Numbered from the stretch's first letter, positions 1-8,626 are shown. The stretch is 64,000 bases of DNA from G963674835 sp963674835 (GCA_963674835.2 CAXXKC010000002.1:682001-746000); one strand, 5' to 3'. Notes: generated by a model from the letters alone, not told the origin. Made by a program: numbers and translations.

Positions 1-298
1 ACCAGCTTGACGGCTTGATCGTGGACCGCGTGTGATCCACCAGCCAGGTCCGTGTCATACTGCCAGACTCACGAATCCGACCCATAATGCGGCCGAGGCG
101 AGTGTAATCCTCTTTGGAATTGCGAATGAGGCCACGCGACACGCAGCGGTAGAACAATTGCCGCAATGTCATCGGGTTTTCGTCGGCCAGAATTTCGATG
201 GCAGCCTCGGCCAGTACACGGTTCTTGCCGCGAAAATTCAGGTGTCCCAGGAAACCGTATCTAGATTCACTTTTGCGGGTGCGGGTCGCGGTGCTCAT
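1..298 (-). CDS. Toprim/topoisomerase-VI-like protein, N-terminal part (cut by window edge)
   Basis: Only the first 99 residues are in the window; the reading frame is open through base 1. The start ATG (296-298) lies 10 bases after the DUF1580 stop, so the two are probably co-transcribed. Residues 43-51 read MTLRQLFYR, followed by an SRGLIRN segment and a KEDYTRLGRIMGRIRESG stretch; this pattern resembles the N-terminal region of phage and integrated-element proteins that carry a topoisomerase VI subunit A/Spo11-type Toprim domain further downstream. The Toprim part itself is not visible. The position at the inner end of an integrase-bearing element fits an accessory-element gene. Function is inferred from family resemblance only. 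Confidence 0.6.
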   Translation of the reverse strand, partial: MSTATRTRKSESRYGFLGHLNFRGKNRVLAEAAIEILADENPMTLRQLFYRCVSRGLIRNSKEDYTRLGRIMGRIRESGSMTRTWLVDHTRSTIKPSSW

Positions 299-308
299 CG
301 GTCGGCAC

Positions 309-605
309 CTATATCCCGGCTCGATCTAGCTCGGCATCCGCCACTGACATGGCCCGCTGTCTGGCTTTTGGCGACGATGAGAATGGACGCCCGTCCGCGG
401 CCGCGGTGGTCCGCTCGATGAACCGCTGGATTGCCTCGCGGGAGGTGTACCGCCGCGAACCGACTACAACGGTTTCCAGCCGGATGCCGCCCCTAACGCC
501 ACTTCGGTGCCAACGCCAGATAGTGGAAGCGTTCGGGCGGCCGGGGAATACCTTGGCTGCTTCGGTGGGGACCCGAAGCAGACTTTCAGAAGCAACGTCG
601 ATCAT
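309..605 (-). CDS. DUF1580 family protein
   Basis: This 98-residue protein matches the planctomycete DUF1580 family: an N-terminal helix-turn-helix-like segment with the STIWRWHRSGVRGG core (about residues 27-40), then RLETVVVGSRRYTSREAIQRF, which resembles the wing of MerR/excisionase-like DNA-binding domains. Such proteins typically sit near integrases and may act as a small DNA-binding regulator or excisionase, but that role is inference. Start ATG at 603-605; a hairpin lies only 7 bases upstream and hides the only Shine-Dalgarno-like GAGGG. It precedes the Toprim-like gene by 10 bases. Confidence 0.8.
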   Translation of the reverse strand: MIDVASESLLRVPTEAAKVFPGRPNASTIWRWHRSGVRGGIRLETVVVGSRRYTSREAIQRFIERTTAAADGRPFSSSPKARQRAMSVADAELDRAGI

Positions 606-612
606 AGAGAAA

Positions 613-654
613 CCCTCGCAATTAGATAGCAGTAATCGCCACTAATCGTGAGGG
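613..654 (-). promoter_or_regulatory. Inverted repeat in the leader of the DUF1580 gene
   Basis: The arms CCCTCGCAATTAG (613-625) and CTAATCGTGAGGG (642-654) pair over 13 positions with one G-T wobble and one mismatch, loop 16 bases. On the coding (minus) strand the 3' arm contains the GAGGG that would serve as ribosome binding site, 7-12 bases before the ATG. It could be an RNA hairpin that limits translation or an operator for a dimeric repressor. Confidence 0.4.
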
Positions 655-687
655 TAGCAGGTCGATGGTAGCCTGTCGGTCTTAAAC

Positions 688-699
688 AGGTATATACCT
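688..699. promoter_or_regulatory. Perfect 12-bp palindrome AGGTATATACCT
   Basis: The palindrome AGGTATATACCT overlaps the stop codon of the 205-aa gene and lies about 85 bases upstream of the DUF1580 start. Its TATATA core could be a -10 region or operator for the downstream pair of genes. Nothing else supports a function. Confidence 0.25.
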
Positions 700-1315
700 A
701 CTGCCACTCCGGCAGCCGGTAGCCCTCTAGCAGAATCCCGTGGCAAACCATCGCTGCGAGAACGACCTTGGTTGTTCCGGTGCTGGGAATCTTTCCCTTA
801 CGTGACAAGGCATCGAAGATCGCCTTTTGGGACCGGTCGCCGTCGGGCCCTATTTCCCGAATCACGTCGATGATGTCTCTTTCGGTTTCCGTCAAGCTAA
901 TCGGACCACGGATCTGTGCCGATTTGAAACTCCGCTGTTTCTGAAGGTCTATTTCGACCGCCTGTAAAACCATCATGGCCAGATCGGCAGTTCGCGTCAG
1001 TGCCCCTTGGGGCGGGAGAGTCGCCGCGCTATGCTCCTGGTCCCATGTCGCGATCGCGTCATATAACGTCATCAGGGGCGATGAATCCAGCTTGGGATAC
1101 CGTGCAGTAATGCGGCCAATCAATGCGACCGTAGCGCTATAGAACCCGTTGGGGAGCGTTTGCCATTCTCGCGTCGGGTCGCCCGCGTACTGGTCTCGCT
1201 TGTCGGCGTCATTTCGCCATGCCTCGATGTCGTAAAATTGCTCGGCCGCAGTCTCTTTCCACTTTTCGATAGAGCGCAGCAAAGCATAGTCTTCGTCATC
1301 GGGAATACGTGACAT
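698..1315 (-). CDS. Element-encoded protein of unknown function (205 aa)
   Basis: I do not recognise this family. The chosen ATG (1313-1315) is preceded by AAGGAAGGTGG, a strong ribosome binding site; an in-frame start farther upstream would overlap the small CxxC ORF fully. The N-terminal half is acidic and helical (MSRIPDDEDYALLRSIEKWK). Residues from about 150 on (LTETERDIIDVIREIG, then SQKAIFDALSRKGKIPS) look like a C-terminal winged-helix domain with a recognition helix, suggesting nucleic-acid binding. It follows the integrase on the same strand and overlaps the 44-aa ORF by 20 bases, so it is part of the integrated element. Confidence 0.7.
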   Translation of the reverse strand: MSRIPDDEDYALLRSIEKWKETAAEQFYDIEAWRNDADKRDQYAGDPTREWQTLPNGFYSATVALIGRITARYPKLDSSPLMTLYDAIATWDQEHSAATLPPQGALTRTADLAMMVLQAVEIDLQKQRSFKSAQIRGPISLTETERDIIDVIREIGPDGDRSQKAIFDALSRKGKIPSTGTTKVVLAAMVCHGILLEGYRLPEWQ

Positions 1316-1430
1316 AGTTCCACCTTCCTTTCTCAAGCCGGGCGGCCAGCCGACTGTCGTGGCGAAGGTGCTTCCACGGCAGCCGGCCAGCCTGCGGGTC
1401 ATGACCCCCGCATACCCGGCAATGCTTCAT
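1296..1430 (-). CDS. Small CxxC ORF (44 aa), possible
   Basis: The ATG at 1428-1430 begins one base after the integrase stop codon, and the ORF ends 20 bases inside the next gene, an arrangement typical of translational coupling. The product starts MKHCRVCGGHDP and then is basic (GRLPWKHLRHDSRLAARLEK). Only one CxxC pair is present, so a full zinc site would need a partner or dimer. It may be a real element-specific micro-protein or a chance ORF that happens to bridge two genes. Confidence 0.4.
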   Translation of the reverse strand: MKHCRVCGGHDPQAGRLPWKHLRHDSRLAARLEKGRWNYVTYSR

Positions 1431-1431
1431 T

Positions 1432-2643
1432 CTAACCAACTTGCGCAATAACGCGACGTGCCAAATCGATGTCCCGTTCCGCGTAAACCTGGGTGATGTC
1501 CGCCTTGCTGTGCCCCAAAACCACCTGCGCGGCTTCCAGACCGAACCGCTTACGGATCGCCGTAGCGGCTGTATGCCGCAGCCGATTGGGCGACCACTTG
1601 GGCAAAATGTCTTCCATGCCATCCTTGCGCCGTTGCCGATTGGCCAACTCCACGGCGCGGTGGATTGCCCCGCGGTAGGTCTTCGTCGTGTAGTGGTCCC
1701 CGGGCCTTCGTTTCGCGTTCGGCTTGCTGCGGTCGATCTGCGAGGGCTGAACCCGCGTCTTGCGATTGGCCCGCATGATGGCCTTCCGTTTCCGATCTGA
1801 CTCGGAGGGCGAGAAGCAATAGGCATCGGTTGGGCGGAGCAGATAGGGCGTCAGAGTCTCTTGGGCCTGGGGGCCGATGAGGATGATTCTCTTGCGGTCG
1901 TGGTGCTCGGTCTTATGGTGCTCCGGCCGATACTCCCAGACCTCACGAGAGCGATCAAGATCGCACGGGCGAATCAGACAGACCTCCTCAGGGCGACAAC
2001 CGGTCAACCGCTGGAAACGGACCATATCGTCGACTACGGGCGTCAGGCAGGGGATCGTGGCATCGACCACGGCGTCATCGACCGGGCCGACCGGCTCGTG
2101 GTCCGGGGCCTCGGTCCGCCCTTTCTGGAGTCCAGCAACGGATTGCAGGGCGTGCAAGACCGAGGGTGGAACCAACTCCTCCGCAACGCCCCACTTAAAC
2201 ACCCGCCTGATGATGCCGATCCGCTTGTTGACGTGTGCCCGGCATAAGCCACCATCCACCAACTGGCCGCGGACGGTCTTGAGCGCCCGGGGGCCGAATT
2301 CGGCCGCTCGTGTATGGCCATACAGATGTCGGAGGGGGCGAAGCGCGGCGCGGATCTCGTGGATACTGTTGGTCGGCTTGCCCGCCTTGCGGTAGTGGCG
2401 TCGGGCGAATTGCCAGTAGCGGGCCAGCAGTTCCGCCACAGTCTGGCCGTCATTAGCGTCGGCCGATAGGAGGGGCTGTCGATCGCCGGCAAGCCACTCG
2501 GCGATAAGACGATCGTATTCAACTTTGCTGGCGCGCGTGCCGTATGGACCCAAGTAGTGGTCCTGCCCGCAGATAGAAACGATTGCCTGCCCAGATGCCC
2601 GGTGTTTACGGTACCGAGGAACCGCGTGTGTAAGTCGTGGCAT
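1432..2643 (-). CDS. int: Tyrosine recombinase / site-specific integrase
   Basis: A 403-residue phage-type integrase. The N-terminal arm-binding part starts PRYRKHRASGQAIVSICG; a SAM-like core-binding domain spans about 65-170; the catalytic domain holds the first Arg in TGCRPEEVCLIR (about 216), LRHTAAT with the His and second Arg (about 355-361), VLGHSKADIT (about 377-386) and the nucleophilic Tyr in VYAERD (about 388). All expected catalytic positions are present, so it should be active. It is the gene nearest the tRNA-Gly 3' end, the usual arrangement for elements that integrate into tRNA genes. Nested palindromes lie directly upstream of the ATG. Confidence 0.93.
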   Translation of the reverse strand: MPRLTHAVPRYRKHRASGQAIVSICGQDHYLGPYGTRASKVEYDRLIAEWLAGDRQPLLSADANDGQTVAELLARYWQFARRHYRKAGKPTNSIHEIRAALRPLRHLYGHTRAAEFGPRALKTVRGQLVDGGLCRAHVNKRIGIIRRVFKWGVAEELVPPSVLHALQSVAGLQKGRTEAPDHEPVGPVDDAVVDATIPCLTPVVDDMVRFQRLTGCRPEEVCLIRPCDLDRSREVWEYRPEHHKTEHHDRKRIILIGPQAQETLTPYLLRPTDAYCFSPSESDRKRKAIMRANRKTRVQPSQIDRSKPNAKRRPGDHYTTKTYRGAIHRAVELANRQRRKDGMEDILPKWSPNRLRHTAATAIRKRFGLEAAQVVLGHSKADITQVYAERDIDLARRVIAQVG

Positions 2644-2644
2644 T

Positions 2645-2715
2645 GTGCGACCTTTCGGAGAAGCAAACCCGCAAAACGGTATTTACCGTTTTGGCTCGGG
2701 CTTTTCAGGTCGCAC
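2645..2715. promoter_or_regulatory. Nested inverted repeats upstream of the integrase
   Basis: Inner repeat: CAAAACGGTA (2672-2681), two bases, TACCGTTTTG (2684-2693), a perfect 10-bp pair. Outer repeat: GTGCGACCT (2645-2653) and AGGTCGCAC (2707-2715), a perfect 9-bp pair. The two are almost concentric (centres 2682.5 and 2680). The outer arm abuts the integrase ATG. This may be an operator for integrase autoregulation, a cruciform, or part of the attachment region. Confidence 0.55.
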
Positions 2716-2767
2716 TGCCGACCATCGGCAGGTAATCTAACTTTTGATTTCGAGTAGGTTTGCGTCA

Positions 2768-2841
<74 letters not shown>

Positions 2842-3075
2842 AACAGTCGGTTTGCAGGAAGATTGGGCAAACCGGCACGACCCTAATCTCAAATATACAC
2901 AGGGCCGAGACGGTTGCAAGGGCGTTGGAAGTTCGCCCTTGCCGTGCCGCGGCCCAGCAGGCTACACTCCGGCGTTTCTGCCGCAGGGCTGGGCAAAGCG
3001 TTCGGTGCGGCTTCGTTGAACCACGGATGGTTGCCGCCGCGAGTCGCTGGCGGTGGCGGGCAAGGAAGGGATTCC

Positions 3076-4722
3076 ATGTCGACGCTCTTGATGGCGATGG
3101 CTTTGGCCATGTCTCCGACTGCCGGCGATGCGGTCGTCGTTTGCCCCGATGCATTTCGCGAGGCCCTGGCGCCCTGGGTTGCGTATCGCCAAGCCCAAGG
3201 TCATCAGGTGGTCGTTGTCTCCAACACCGGCACGCCTGAACAGGTGCGTGAAAGAATCCGCCAACATGCCCGGCAGGGCGATATACGCTTCGTTCTGTTG
3301 GTGGGCGATGCCGGGCCGACCCGGTCGGAAGCGCCAGCGGAACGTTCACGATGCGTGCCGCTACATTGGGCGAAGGCCGAAGTGAATATCGCTTGGGGCT
3401 CCGAGCCGCATATCGGCACCGACAACTGGTATGCCGATTTGGACGATGACCAAGTGCCGGACGTGGCCGTGGGACGACTGACGGCCGACACGCCGCAGCA
3501 ATTGTCGCGGCTGGTGGCGAGAATTCTCGACTACGAGCGATCCGATGATTTCGGGCCGTGGCGGCGGCGAATGAACTTCGTCGCGGGTATTGGCGGCCTT
3601 GGGCTGCTGACCGATTTCGCTCTGGAAACGGCCGCTCGCTACTTCCTGACCCAAGAGATCCCAGCGCCCTACGAAGTAACCATGACTTACGGGAGTTGGC
3701 GAAGCCCGTTTTGCCCTGATCCGCGACTTTTCCAGGCTGTCGCGCTCAAGCGGCTGAATGAAGGCTGCCAATTCTGGGTCTATTTGGGGCACGGGCAGCC
3801 ATTCGCGCTCGATCGGGTGACAGTCCCTCGTGGCGACTATCCTATCTTGTCGGTCGACGACGTGGCGAAGCTCGATGGTGGTGGGCGGCCGCCAATCGTG
3901 CTGATGCTGTCGTGTTATACGGGTGCGTTCGATGCGGTCGAAGACTGCCTTGCCGAACGAATGCTCGGCGCCGAGGGTGGTCCGATTGCCGTACTGGCCG
4001 GCAGCCGCATGACGATGCCCTACGGCAACGCCGTGCTGGCCACCGAACTGCTGCGAACCTGCCTGAAGCAGCCGTGTGCAACGTTGGGCGAAGCGGTGCT
4101 CCAGGCGAAACAGGGAATGATGCGTTCGTCGGGGCAAGACGGGACAACCCGCACTGTGCTGGATACGTTGGCAGCCGCTCTCAGCCCTGCGCCGGTCAAA
4201 TTGGCGGCCGAACGGCGCGAACACGTGCTACTGTTCAACCTGTTAGGCGATCCCATGCTCCGCTTGCAGCAACCGAAGCACGTCGAGGTCGAAGTGTCGG
4301 ACACCGAAACCGGCTCGATGCTTGACGTTCAGGGCACGTGCCCGATTGACGGTGTGGCAACCGTCGAGCTCGCCGTGCCGCGCGACCGCCTGACGTTCAC
4401 ACCGCCGGCCCGGCCCGCGTATCCCGAGACTCCCGACGAGTTGGCCAGCTTCCAGGAGGTCTACCGTCAGGCGAATGACCAGCGACTTGCGTTCTGCTCG
4501 GCCACGGTCTCGGGTGGACGGTTCCACGCGCAACTGCCGGTTCCGGCGGGAGTTGATGGCGCATGCCACATACGCGTGTTCGTCGAGGGGAACCGCGATT
4601 TCGCCATGGGCGCTGCTGCCGTACAATTGCCCGACCGCCGAACTGTCAGTCAGCCTCCGCCGACCGTGGATCGGACGTCGCGGGTGGAACGCGAGCCGAG
4701 CGCCGACCATCCTATGCGGTAG
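3076..4722 (+). CDS. Peptidase family C25 (gingipain-like) cysteine peptidase
   Basis: The start ATG at 3076 is preceded by CAAGGAAGGG, a good ribosome binding site; in-frame starts farther upstream lack one. The 548-aa protein has a short hydrophobic N-terminus (LLMAMALAMSPTAGDA) that may be a signal peptide. It shows the C25 fold: VVVCPDAFREALAPWVAYRQ at the start, and the catalytic dyad His239 in YLGHGQP and Cys280 in MLSCYTGAFD. The domain ends around residue 395 (LLGDPMLRLQQP), followed by a beta-rich tail of about 150 residues. Compared with gingipains it lacks a long propeptide and adhesin domains. Extracytoplasmic proteolysis is likely; substrate unknown. Confidence 0.85.
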   Translation: MSTLLMAMALAMSPTAGDAVVVCPDAFREALAPWVAYRQAQGHQVVVVSNTGTPEQVRERIRQHARQGDIRFVLLVGDAGPTRSEAPAERSRCVPLHWAKAEVNIAWGSEPHIGTDNWYADLDDDQVPDVAVGRLTADTPQQLSRLVARILDYERSDDFGPWRRRMNFVAGIGGLGLLTDFALETAARYFLTQEIPAPYEVTMTYGSWRSPFCPDPRLFQAVALKRLNEGCQFWVYLGHGQPFALDRVTVPRGDYPILSVDDVAKLDGGGRPPIVLMLSCYTGAFDAVEDCLAERMLGAEGGPIAVLAGSRMTMPYGNAVLATELLRTCLKQPCATLGEAVLQAKQGMMRSSGQDGTTRTVLDTLAAALSPAPVKLAAERREHVLLFNLLGDPMLRLQQPKHVEVEVSDTETGSMLDVQGTCPIDGVATVELAVPRDRLTFTPPARPAYPETPDELASFQEVYRQANDQRLAFCSATVSGGRFHAQLPVPAGVDGACHIRVFVEGNRDFAMGAAAVQLPDRRTVSQPPPTVDRTSRVEREPSADHPMR

Positions 4723-4798
4723 ACGATTGCCGCCCACGTTGGTGAAGTGGGTCTCTCAGTCAGTGGCACTGCGGCAGAAGGTCGAGTGACGTGCGGGA

Positions 4799-5242
4799 CT
4801 ATGCGCCGCTCTCGGCATTCAACGGGGAGTCGACCGCACGCAGGAAACGGCCGCCGCTTTCGTACCACCCTTGTTTGGTGAACCGGCACCAATTCAGGTC
4901 GATGAGGAAGGCGAGAGGCTTTCCATCGACTACCTCGAGCGTAGCGATCATGCGCCGGTAAGGGATCGGCTTGGGGTGGTAGAAACCCAGACCGCGATCC
5001 GACAAGTGTTTGCCAACGACGACCAGGGACTCGCCTTGCGGAGTGATTCCGTCGCTGGCGACCGGGGTGAGATGCACGAGGTACGGGTATGGATACCGGC
5101 GTTCGCGCCGCCGCTCGATTTTGTCGCCTCGTGGGTAGAGGCTTCCCAGAATGCTCCAGACCTGGTCCCGAACACCATCGCACGCCGTGTCTGAGCGGTC
5201 GATCCGATTGTCGAGTTGCGGCCCGTTTGACGCCACGTTCAT
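4799..5242 (-). CDS. PilZ-like domain protein
   Basis: The start ATG (5240-5242) follows GGGGGAGGGAA, so longer in-frame starts were rejected. The 147-aa product contains RRERRYPYPYLVHLTPV (45-61) and HLSDRGLGFYH (79-89), which match the two signatures of PilZ domains (RxxxR and D/N-x-S-x-x-G), with His replacing the D/N. PilZ domains bind cyclic di-GMP; here binding is plausible but not certain because of that substitution. No membrane segment or second domain is present. It converges with the C25 peptidase gene. Confidence 0.65.
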   Translation of the reverse strand: MNVASNGPQLDNRIDRSDTACDGVRDQVWSILGSLYPRGDKIERRRERRYPYPYLVHLTPVASDGITPQGESLVVVGKHLSDRGLGFYHPKPIPYRRMIATLEVVDGKPLAFLIDLNWCRFTKQGWYESGGRFLRAVDSPLNAESGA

Positions 5243-5534
5243 TTCCCTCCCCCGGCCTACCCGGCGCGTTCCGAGACCATCGCTCGTGGAAACGTGTGTC
5301 GGACAGGCCGGTGCAACAAAGCCAATGACAACAACGCAACGAAAGCGCACGTGTCAGACGGTGAAGAAGGGCACCGGCGTTGACGCAGAGCGCTGAGACA
5401 AGCGGAGAGACTCGGACCCAAGAACAATCCTTGGAGCCGCAGGCAAAACAAATCTAGGTCAAGAAGGCCAGGGCGTCAAACGACGCGGAGCCACATACCG
5501 AGAGTCGGTACAGGCGGCACAGACGTTGCAGGTG

Positions 5535-7181
5535 TTACGGCTCGTCGAGGACTGCGGGAATCGCGCCGGCCGTCTTGCCCGCGAGAAACGGATCGGCCTC
5601 GGCCTGCCGGGCAATTCGACGAGCCTCGGCTTGTTGGCCGTCGGCCAACAGACGCGAGATCCACTCGTAGTAGCCGTAGCGGACGTTGTTCACGAGCGGC
5701 GCGTCGAGATGGCCGGGTGTGCTGCCGTGGGTCGTGCGGCGGATCGCTTCGGCGAAATCGCCCTGTTGGAAGGCCGGCTCTGCCCAACGCATCACCATGG
5801 TGCGTCGATTCTCCAGAAGGCTCGTCGCACCGGTGCAGCACGTCAGTGCACGATCGAGCAGCTCAACGGCGTCACCCGCGCGGTCTTCCTCCAACAACGC
5901 GGCGGCCTGGCGGTTGATTTCAGCGACCTCTTGTTGACGCACCTCGGACACCGCGCCAAGCTGCCGCCGGGCCTGGGCGAAGACCTCGAACGCGTCGTCG
6001 GTTTGCCCCGATTGGAGGCAGGTTCGTGCCCAACGGCGATAGAGATCAAGCCGTGCTCGCTGGAAGTACGCTTCGTCGAGCTTCTTGAACTCGGCACTGG
6101 CCAGCACGTCGGCCGCTTCCCCATACTCTCCCTGGCGGCACAGGGCGTCGATCCACTGATGATGCACGTGGACGTAGTTCGTTTTGAAGGTCGGATAGGC
6201 CGCATCCAGAGCAATCCCCCGAGACAAGGTCGCAACGGCTTCCAGGTATCGACCGTTGCTGCCCAGGTCGATGGCCCAGTTGTTCAACGTGGCCAGCAGA
6301 TTACCGCGAGCGGTGGAATTGGCGGGGTCCAGTCGCAGAGCCTTGGCGTTGGCCGCCACCGCCTCGGCGAAGCGTTTCTGCGCCAGCAGATCGACGCCGC
6401 GGTTGTAGTAGATCGTCGCCACCAGCTCGACGGCCGACACCTCGCGCCGCTGGGCCGGGGGCGTCGTCTCCATGTAGCGAATGCCGATCGTCTTCTCGAC
6501 CACCGCCGCCTGTTTTTGGGGATCGTCCATCAGGCGAAACCACTCGGGGCACGTCGTTTCGACGTCCAACGTGCCATCGGTGAGCACGAGCCGACTCATG
6601 GCGTGTCCGGGAATCTCCAGCCCTCGCGCCGTCAGCCCGACGTCCTCGGCAAAACAGTTAAACAGGACCGAGGCGCTGACGCAATTGAAACGGCCTTTGT
6701 CGAGCGCGACGGTCAGATCGCTCGAGTCGAGCCGATAACCGCCACCGAGAACGCGCTGGTGCAGGAACTCGAGGATCGCCTGGGCCTGCTGATGCTCGGT
6801 ACCTTGCATGGCGGCCGAGTGGCGCAGCTCGTCGACCAGCGCCGCCACGAGCGATTCGTAATGGGCCAGCCGCGACGGACTGTCGACGCCGCTGGCCACG
6901 AGCGCCGCGGTGAGGAGCGTGTGCTCGTCCCAACGGCTATCGGCCGCATCGGCGAAAAGCCGCCGCTCGACGGGACTGAGCGGGCCTTCCAATGCGAGAT
7001 AAGGAGAGGCCGCCAGCGACCCACTCTCATCGGCCGGCTCCCGAATCGACAACTCCACGTCCGGCCGGTGCAGGTGAGCGGTGGCTGAGGGAGTTGTGGC
7101 GCGGACCGCATCGCCTGTGAGCGTCCAGGCGATCGACAGGACACATAGGCCCAGCGATGAGAGGGATCGGAGGTGTCGCAT
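5535..7181 (-). CDS. Secreted transglutaminase-like / TPR protein
   Basis: Starting at the ATG 7179-7181, the 548-aa product has a signal peptide (MRHLRSLSSLGLCVLSIAWT). Residues 130-215 form a transglutaminase-like (SirB1/Transglut_core2-type) domain with a Cys167 (FNCVSAS), His193 (PGHAMSR), Asp206 (TLDVETT) triad. From about residue 245 it has tandem TPR units, e.g. YYNRGVDLLAQKRFAEAVAA, and TPR-like helices continue almost to the C-terminus. Such proteins are common in planctomycetes and are thought to be periplasmic; substrate unknown. No clear ribosome binding site precedes the ATG. The long opposite-strand ORF here is a shadow. Confidence 0.8.
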   Translation of the reverse strand: MRHLRSLSSLGLCVLSIAWTLTGDAVRATTPSATAHLHRPDVELSIREPADESGSLAASPYLALEGPLSPVERRLFADAADSRWDEHTLLTAALVASGVDSPSRLAHYESLVAALVDELRHSAAMQGTEHQQAQAILEFLHQRVLGGGYRLDSSDLTVALDKGRFNCVSASVLFNCFAEDVGLTARGLEIPGHAMSRLVLTDGTLDVETTCPEWFRLMDDPQKQAAVVEKTIGIRYMETTPPAQRREVSAVELVATIYYNRGVDLLAQKRFAEAVAANAKALRLDPANSTARGNLLATLNNWAIDLGSNGRYLEAVATLSRGIALDAAYPTFKTNYVHVHHQWIDALCRQGEYGEAADVLASAEFKKLDEAYFQRARLDLYRRWARTCLQSGQTDDAFEVFAQARRQLGAVSEVRQQEVAEINRQAAALLEEDRAGDAVELLDRALTCCTGATSLLENRRTMVMRWAEPAFQQGDFAEAIRRTTHGSTPGHLDAPLVNNVRYGYYEWISRLLADGQQAEARRIARQAEADPFLAGKTAGAIPAVLDEP

Positions 7182-7374
7182 CGGGGAGGGTCGCCGCAGT
7201 TTTGCCGGTTGTGGGGGCTGTCCGTTGCCCGAGGGCAACAGCACGAACACCGATCGCCACAACCATACGTTGTGAAAACGCGACGTGCCGGCAAAACATA
7301 GGACTTGCGGCGTGGATTCCGGCAGTAGCCGGCCGATTTTGGGGGCTGGATCGTTTGGAAGGAAGAGGCCGGAA

Positions 7375-7399
7375 GACTGGCAACCCGGAAGTGCCAGTC
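7375..7399 (-). terminator. Hairpin downstream of ribBA, possible terminator
   Basis: The arms GACTGGCA (7375-7382) and TGCCAGTC (7392-7399) form a perfect 8-bp stem just after the ribBA stop codon. No T-run follows on the minus strand, so it is at best a weak or factor-assisted terminator. Confidence 0.35.
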
Positions 7400-7408
7400 A
7401 TCGAGCGC

Positions 7409-8626
7409 CTAGTGAAGATCCTGCGGCAGTTTGTGACCCATCTTATCGCGTTTCGTGGCGATGTACCGGATATTGAACTCGTTGATCGGCCCGACGATGG
7501 GAACCTGGTCGACGACTTCGAGGTCGAATCCGCCGTAGATGAAGGCGTCGGTCTTTTTGGGGTTGTTGGTCAGAAGACGCACGCGGCCCAAACCGAGGTC
7601 CTTGAGGATTTGGATTCCCACACCGTAATCGCGGCTATCGACTTGGTGGCCCAGGGCGAGGTTGGCTTCGACCGTGTCCATGCCGGCGTCCTGGAGATTG
7701 TAGGCCTTGATCTTCTCGACCAATCCGATCCCCCGGCCTTCCTGCGGCAGGTAGACCAGCACACCTGCCTGCTCGCGGCCGATCATCTCCATCGCCATGT
7801 GGAGTTGGTCACCGCAATCGCAGCGCAGCGACGAGAGCAGATCGCCGGTGAAGCACGATGAGTGCAGGCGCACCAGGGGCTCAGGCACGCTGGCCGGATC
7901 TCCCATGATCACGGCCACGGGCTGTTGGGCCTCATGCTTCACGCCGTAAACGATGACGCGTCCAGGCCCGTACTTGGTGGGCAAGTCGGCTTCGGCCATG
8001 CGGTAAACGAGCTTCTCGATGCGCCGCCGGTAGCGGATCAGCTCTTCGATGGTGATGATCGGCAGGCGGAAGTGCGCGGCCAACTCGTACAGGCAGTCGC
8101 GCGTGGCGCGGTCGCCGTTGTCGCCGAGGATTTCACAGAGCACGCCCGCCGGCTTCAGTCCGGCCATGCGCGTCAGATCGACCGTGGCTTCGGTGTGCCC
8201 GGCGCGGCGCAGCACACCACCTTCCATCGCCGACAGCGGAAACAAGTGTCCCGGCCGAACGAAATCGGATGGCTTGGTGTTAGGATCGACCAGGGCGAGA
8301 ATCGTCGCCGCCCTCTCCTGGGCAGTGATGCCGGTCCGGCACGTGCGGTGATCGACCGGTACCGTGAAACTCGTTCCCAGCGGAGCCGTATTCCGCTCAA
8401 CCATGGGCGGCAAGTCGAGCCGCAGGCACACGTCCGGCAAGATGGGTGCGCATACCTGGCCCCGCCCATGTTTGAGCATGAAATTGATGATCTCGGGGGT
8501 GACCTTTTCCGCAGCACAGATGAAATCGCCCTCGTTTTCCCGGTCCTCGTCATCCATCACGATGACGATGCGTCCTTGGGCGATGGCCGATATGGCCTCA
8601 TCGATGGTCGAAAGTTGCGGTGCCAC
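7409..8626 (-). CDS. ribBA: Bifunctional 3,4-dihydroxy-2-butanone-4-phosphate synthase / GTP cyclohydrolase II
   Basis: The 405-aa protein makes both precursors of riboflavin in the cytoplasm. The RibB half (1-205) carries DDEDRENEGD (25-34), HRTCRTGI (93-100) and the GHTEATVDLTRMAG motif (143-156). The RibA half (206-405) has SSCFTGDLLSSLRCDCGDQ with zinc ligands Cys258, Cys269 and Cys271, and PQEGRGIGLVEKI (294-306). Length and motifs match full-size RibBA enzymes, so both activities are expected. It is a single gene here, not in a rib operon. I looked for an FMN riboswitch upstream and did not see its conserved segments. Confidence 0.95.
   Translation of the reverse strand: MAPQLSTIDEAISAIAQGRIVIVMDDEDRENEGDFICAAEKVTPEIINFMLKHGRGQVCAPILPDVCLRLDLPPMVERNTAPLGTSFTVPVDHRTCRTGITAQERAATILALVDPNTKPSDFVRPGHLFPLSAMEGGVLRRAGHTEATVDLTRMAGLKPAGVLCEILGDNGDRATRDCLYELAAHFRLPIITIEELIRYRRRIEKLVYRMAEADLPTKYGPGRVIVYGVKHEAQQPVAVIMGDPASVPEPLVRLHSSCFTGDLLSSLRCDCGDQLHMAMEMIGREQAGVLVYLPQEGRGIGLVEKIKAYNLQDAGMDTVEANLALGHQVDSRDYGVGIQILKDLGLGRVRLLTNNPKKTDAFIYGGFDLEVVDQVPIVGPINEFNIRYIATKRDKMGHKLPQDLH

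Noticed and set aside
5526..7088. 520-residue open frame on the plus strand
   Set aside because: It is the antisense shadow of the transglutaminase-like/TPR gene, which has a signal peptide and clear motifs; high GC keeps the opposite frame open.
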